Shown here: positions 4,613-5,881 of the stretch, in pieces | Layout of the letters: each line of letters begins with the position of its first letter | Numbering within the stretch: position 1 is the stretch's first letter | Source: Pseudomonadota bacterium | GTDB lineage: Bacteria; Myxococcota_A; Polyangia; Fen-1088 | Length of the DNA: 5,881 nt | NCBI GenBank assembly: GCA_023438785.1 | Contig: JAEXQJ010000346.1 | Location: 1 to 5,881 of the forward strand | Direction: 5' to 3' | Program-made: the position numbers and the translations under genes | The notes under the pieces: model-generated | What the model was told of the DNA's origin: nothing | Databases searched by the model: none | The model's input: only the letters and a program-made list of their open reading frames with translations

Positions 4613-5881
4613 CCGCCCCATGCCTTGAGGATACCGCGGACATGCGCGGTCTTTGGGGCGTTACTTGGTCGTCTGCTAACCGATTTTTTACGGGCGTCGG
4701 CGTGCTCGCCAGACGGACCTGATTGCGGCCGTTTTGTTTTGCCTGATACAACGCCTGGTCCGCGGCCTTCATGAGTTGCTCAAACGTCTGTCCATGCTCG
4801 GGATAGGACGCGACGCCCAATGACAGCGTAATGGTGCCGATGGGGCGACCGTCGCTTGAAACGTCCAGCCGGCCAACAATCTGCCTCAGACGCTCGGCCA
4901 TCTCTCGTCCGCCCGCAGAGCCCACTTCGGGCATGAGAAGCAGAAACTCCTCGCCTCCGTACCGGCAGGCAATATCCTCCTTTCGCAACTGCTCACCCAG
5001 CACGCGCCCGAGCTCGCGCAAGACAGCGTCGCCCGCGTCGTGTCCGAAGGTATCGTTGAGGCGCTTGAAATGGTCGACGTCGGCCATCACGAAGGTCAGG
5101 TTGCGTGTGTGTCGCGTGGCCCGGCGCAACTCGCGCTCTCCTGCCTCTTCCAGATAGCGCCGGTTGAACAGGCCGGTGAGTGCATCGCGGATGGAGAGCA
5201 TCCGTAGAGCATCACGTAGCCGCAGATTGGCCAAGGCCAAGCCCACTCGTTCTGCCACCACGCCGGCCAATGCCTCCTCTCCCTTGTCCAGCTCCCGCGG
5301 CCCTGTCAGATGGAAGACCCCAGTGCTCTCGCCGTGGGCCATCATGGGCAGGCAGTAACTGTGCTCGCCGCAGGCACCGCAACCCACGTCGCACGATGGC
5401 TCCAGTCTTCCCCCTCCTGCCCGGTGGCGTCGTCCGCGGCGCAGCGCCCAGCACTGCGATGGCGCGAACGGCAGGGCCTGTCGCCCACCCCACGTGGCCA
5501 CAGGCTCTACGAGGTTGCGCGAGGCCTTGGTTATGGCCAGGTGCCCAGCCATGCCTGGATAGAGCGCGGGCATGTAGCGGACCAGCACCGCCCCGGCCTC
5601 TTCCTCGGATGAGCAGGTCTGTAGAAGCTCACCGAGCTCCCCGAGAAGCCTCTCTCTGGCGTTGTGCTCCTCTAGCTGCGCCGCCCACTCACTCACTCGC
5701 TTGGCGGACTCCTCGCGCGCCTGAGCCGCTTCTTTCCGCTCCGTGATTCGCTCGACCACCCCCAGGACCATCCCAGGCCGATCGTCATCGCCGGGAATGA
5801 CCTGCATGGAATGGTAGACCCAGTCCGTCCCTCCCGAGGGCAAGCTCATCTGGCGCTCTTCGGCCAGCGCTCCTTGTCCGG
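4572..5881 (-). CDS. PAS-GAF-GGDEF sensor diguanylate cyclase (N-terminus outside window)
   Basis: The frame is open to the right edge, so the true start is outside. Numbering from the Met at 5849, residues 1-38 are the end of a PAS domain with its PAC motif (DWVYHSMQVIPG and VVERITERK). Residues 38-75 are a charged, probably coiled-coil linker. Residues 76-215 are a GAF domain with CWALRRGR and a Cys cluster (C153, C157, C160, C166). Residues 217-381 are the GGDEF domain. Here D257 is the metal-binding Asp of MADVDHF, GGEEF is at 298-302 (4944-4958), and the I-site RKED is at 289-292, five residues upstream. All key residues are present, so it should make cyclic di-GMP from GTP with product inhibition at the I-site. 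The signal is unknown. Residues 383-425 are an atypical tail, partly read antisense from the transposase relic. Confidence 0.92.
   Translation of the reverse strand, partial: GQGALAEERQMSLPSGGTDWVYHSMQVIPGDDDRPGMVLGVVERITERKEAAQAREESAKRVSEWAAQLEEHNARERLLGELGELLQTCSSEEEAGAVLVRYMPALYPGMAGHLAITKASRNLVEPVATWGGRQALPFAPSQCWALRRGRRHRAGGGRLEPSCDVGCGACGEHSYCLPMMAHGESTGVFHLTGPRELDKGEEALAGVVAERVGLALANLRLRDALRMLSIRDALTGLFNRRYLEEAGERELRRATRHTRNLTFVMADVDHFKRLNDTFGHDAGDAVLRELGRVLGEQLRKEDIACRYGGEEFLLLMPEVGSAGGREMAERLRQIVGRLDVSSDGRPIGTITLSLGVASYPEHGQTFEQLMKAADQALYQAKQNGRNQVRLASTPTPVKNRLADDQVTPQRPRMSAVSSRHGAACAGHTCRRPARP

Noticed and set aside
4684..4689. T6 run as a terminator
   Set aside because: No stem precedes it on the plus strand, and it lies within the coding frame of the GGDEF gene.

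Overview
The window is visibly GC-rich and reads like bacterial chromosome from a myxobacterium or a relative in the Deltaproteobacteria. That guess rests on three things: a GAF-GGDEF regulator with a CWALRRGR motif, an exported protein whose mature end begins GCGGDS, and the C-terminus of an Rpn/PD-(D/E)XK-like protein. No rRNA or other diagnostic marker is present, so the assignment is an inference.

Layout. Bases 3-203 hold the 3' end of a plus-strand gene whose start lies outside the window. Bases 204-1605 contain no intact gene that I can support. This stretch holds a minus-strand relic of an IS4-type transposase (381-488), a strong imperfect hairpin (572-601), an eroded array of 15-bp palindromes spaced about 43 bp apart (605-1001), and a frameshifted relic of a ParA/MinD-like ATPase (about 1187-1390). 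An intact plus-strand gene (1606-2130) encodes a 174-residue low-complexity protein with a SHOCT-like C-terminal motif. It converges on a minus-strand gene (2356-4023) for an exported, probably lipid-anchored, parallel beta-helix protein with a 15-residue tandem repeat. Bases 4024-4325 are the upstream region of that gene and carry a perfect 9-bp dyad. A second, internally deleted IS4 relic on the plus strand (4326-4612) overlaps the 3' end of a minus-strand PAS-GAF-GGDEF gene, which runs from 4572 off the right edge.

How it fits together. The three largest genes do not form an operon: 1606 and 2356 converge, and 548 bp containing a transposon relic separate the GGDEF gene from the exported-protein gene. 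The window is best read as a decayed accessory region. Two relics of the same IS family in opposite orientations bracket the palindrome array, the ATPase relic, the low-complexity gene and the beta-helix gene. The least explained item is the phased palindrome array.
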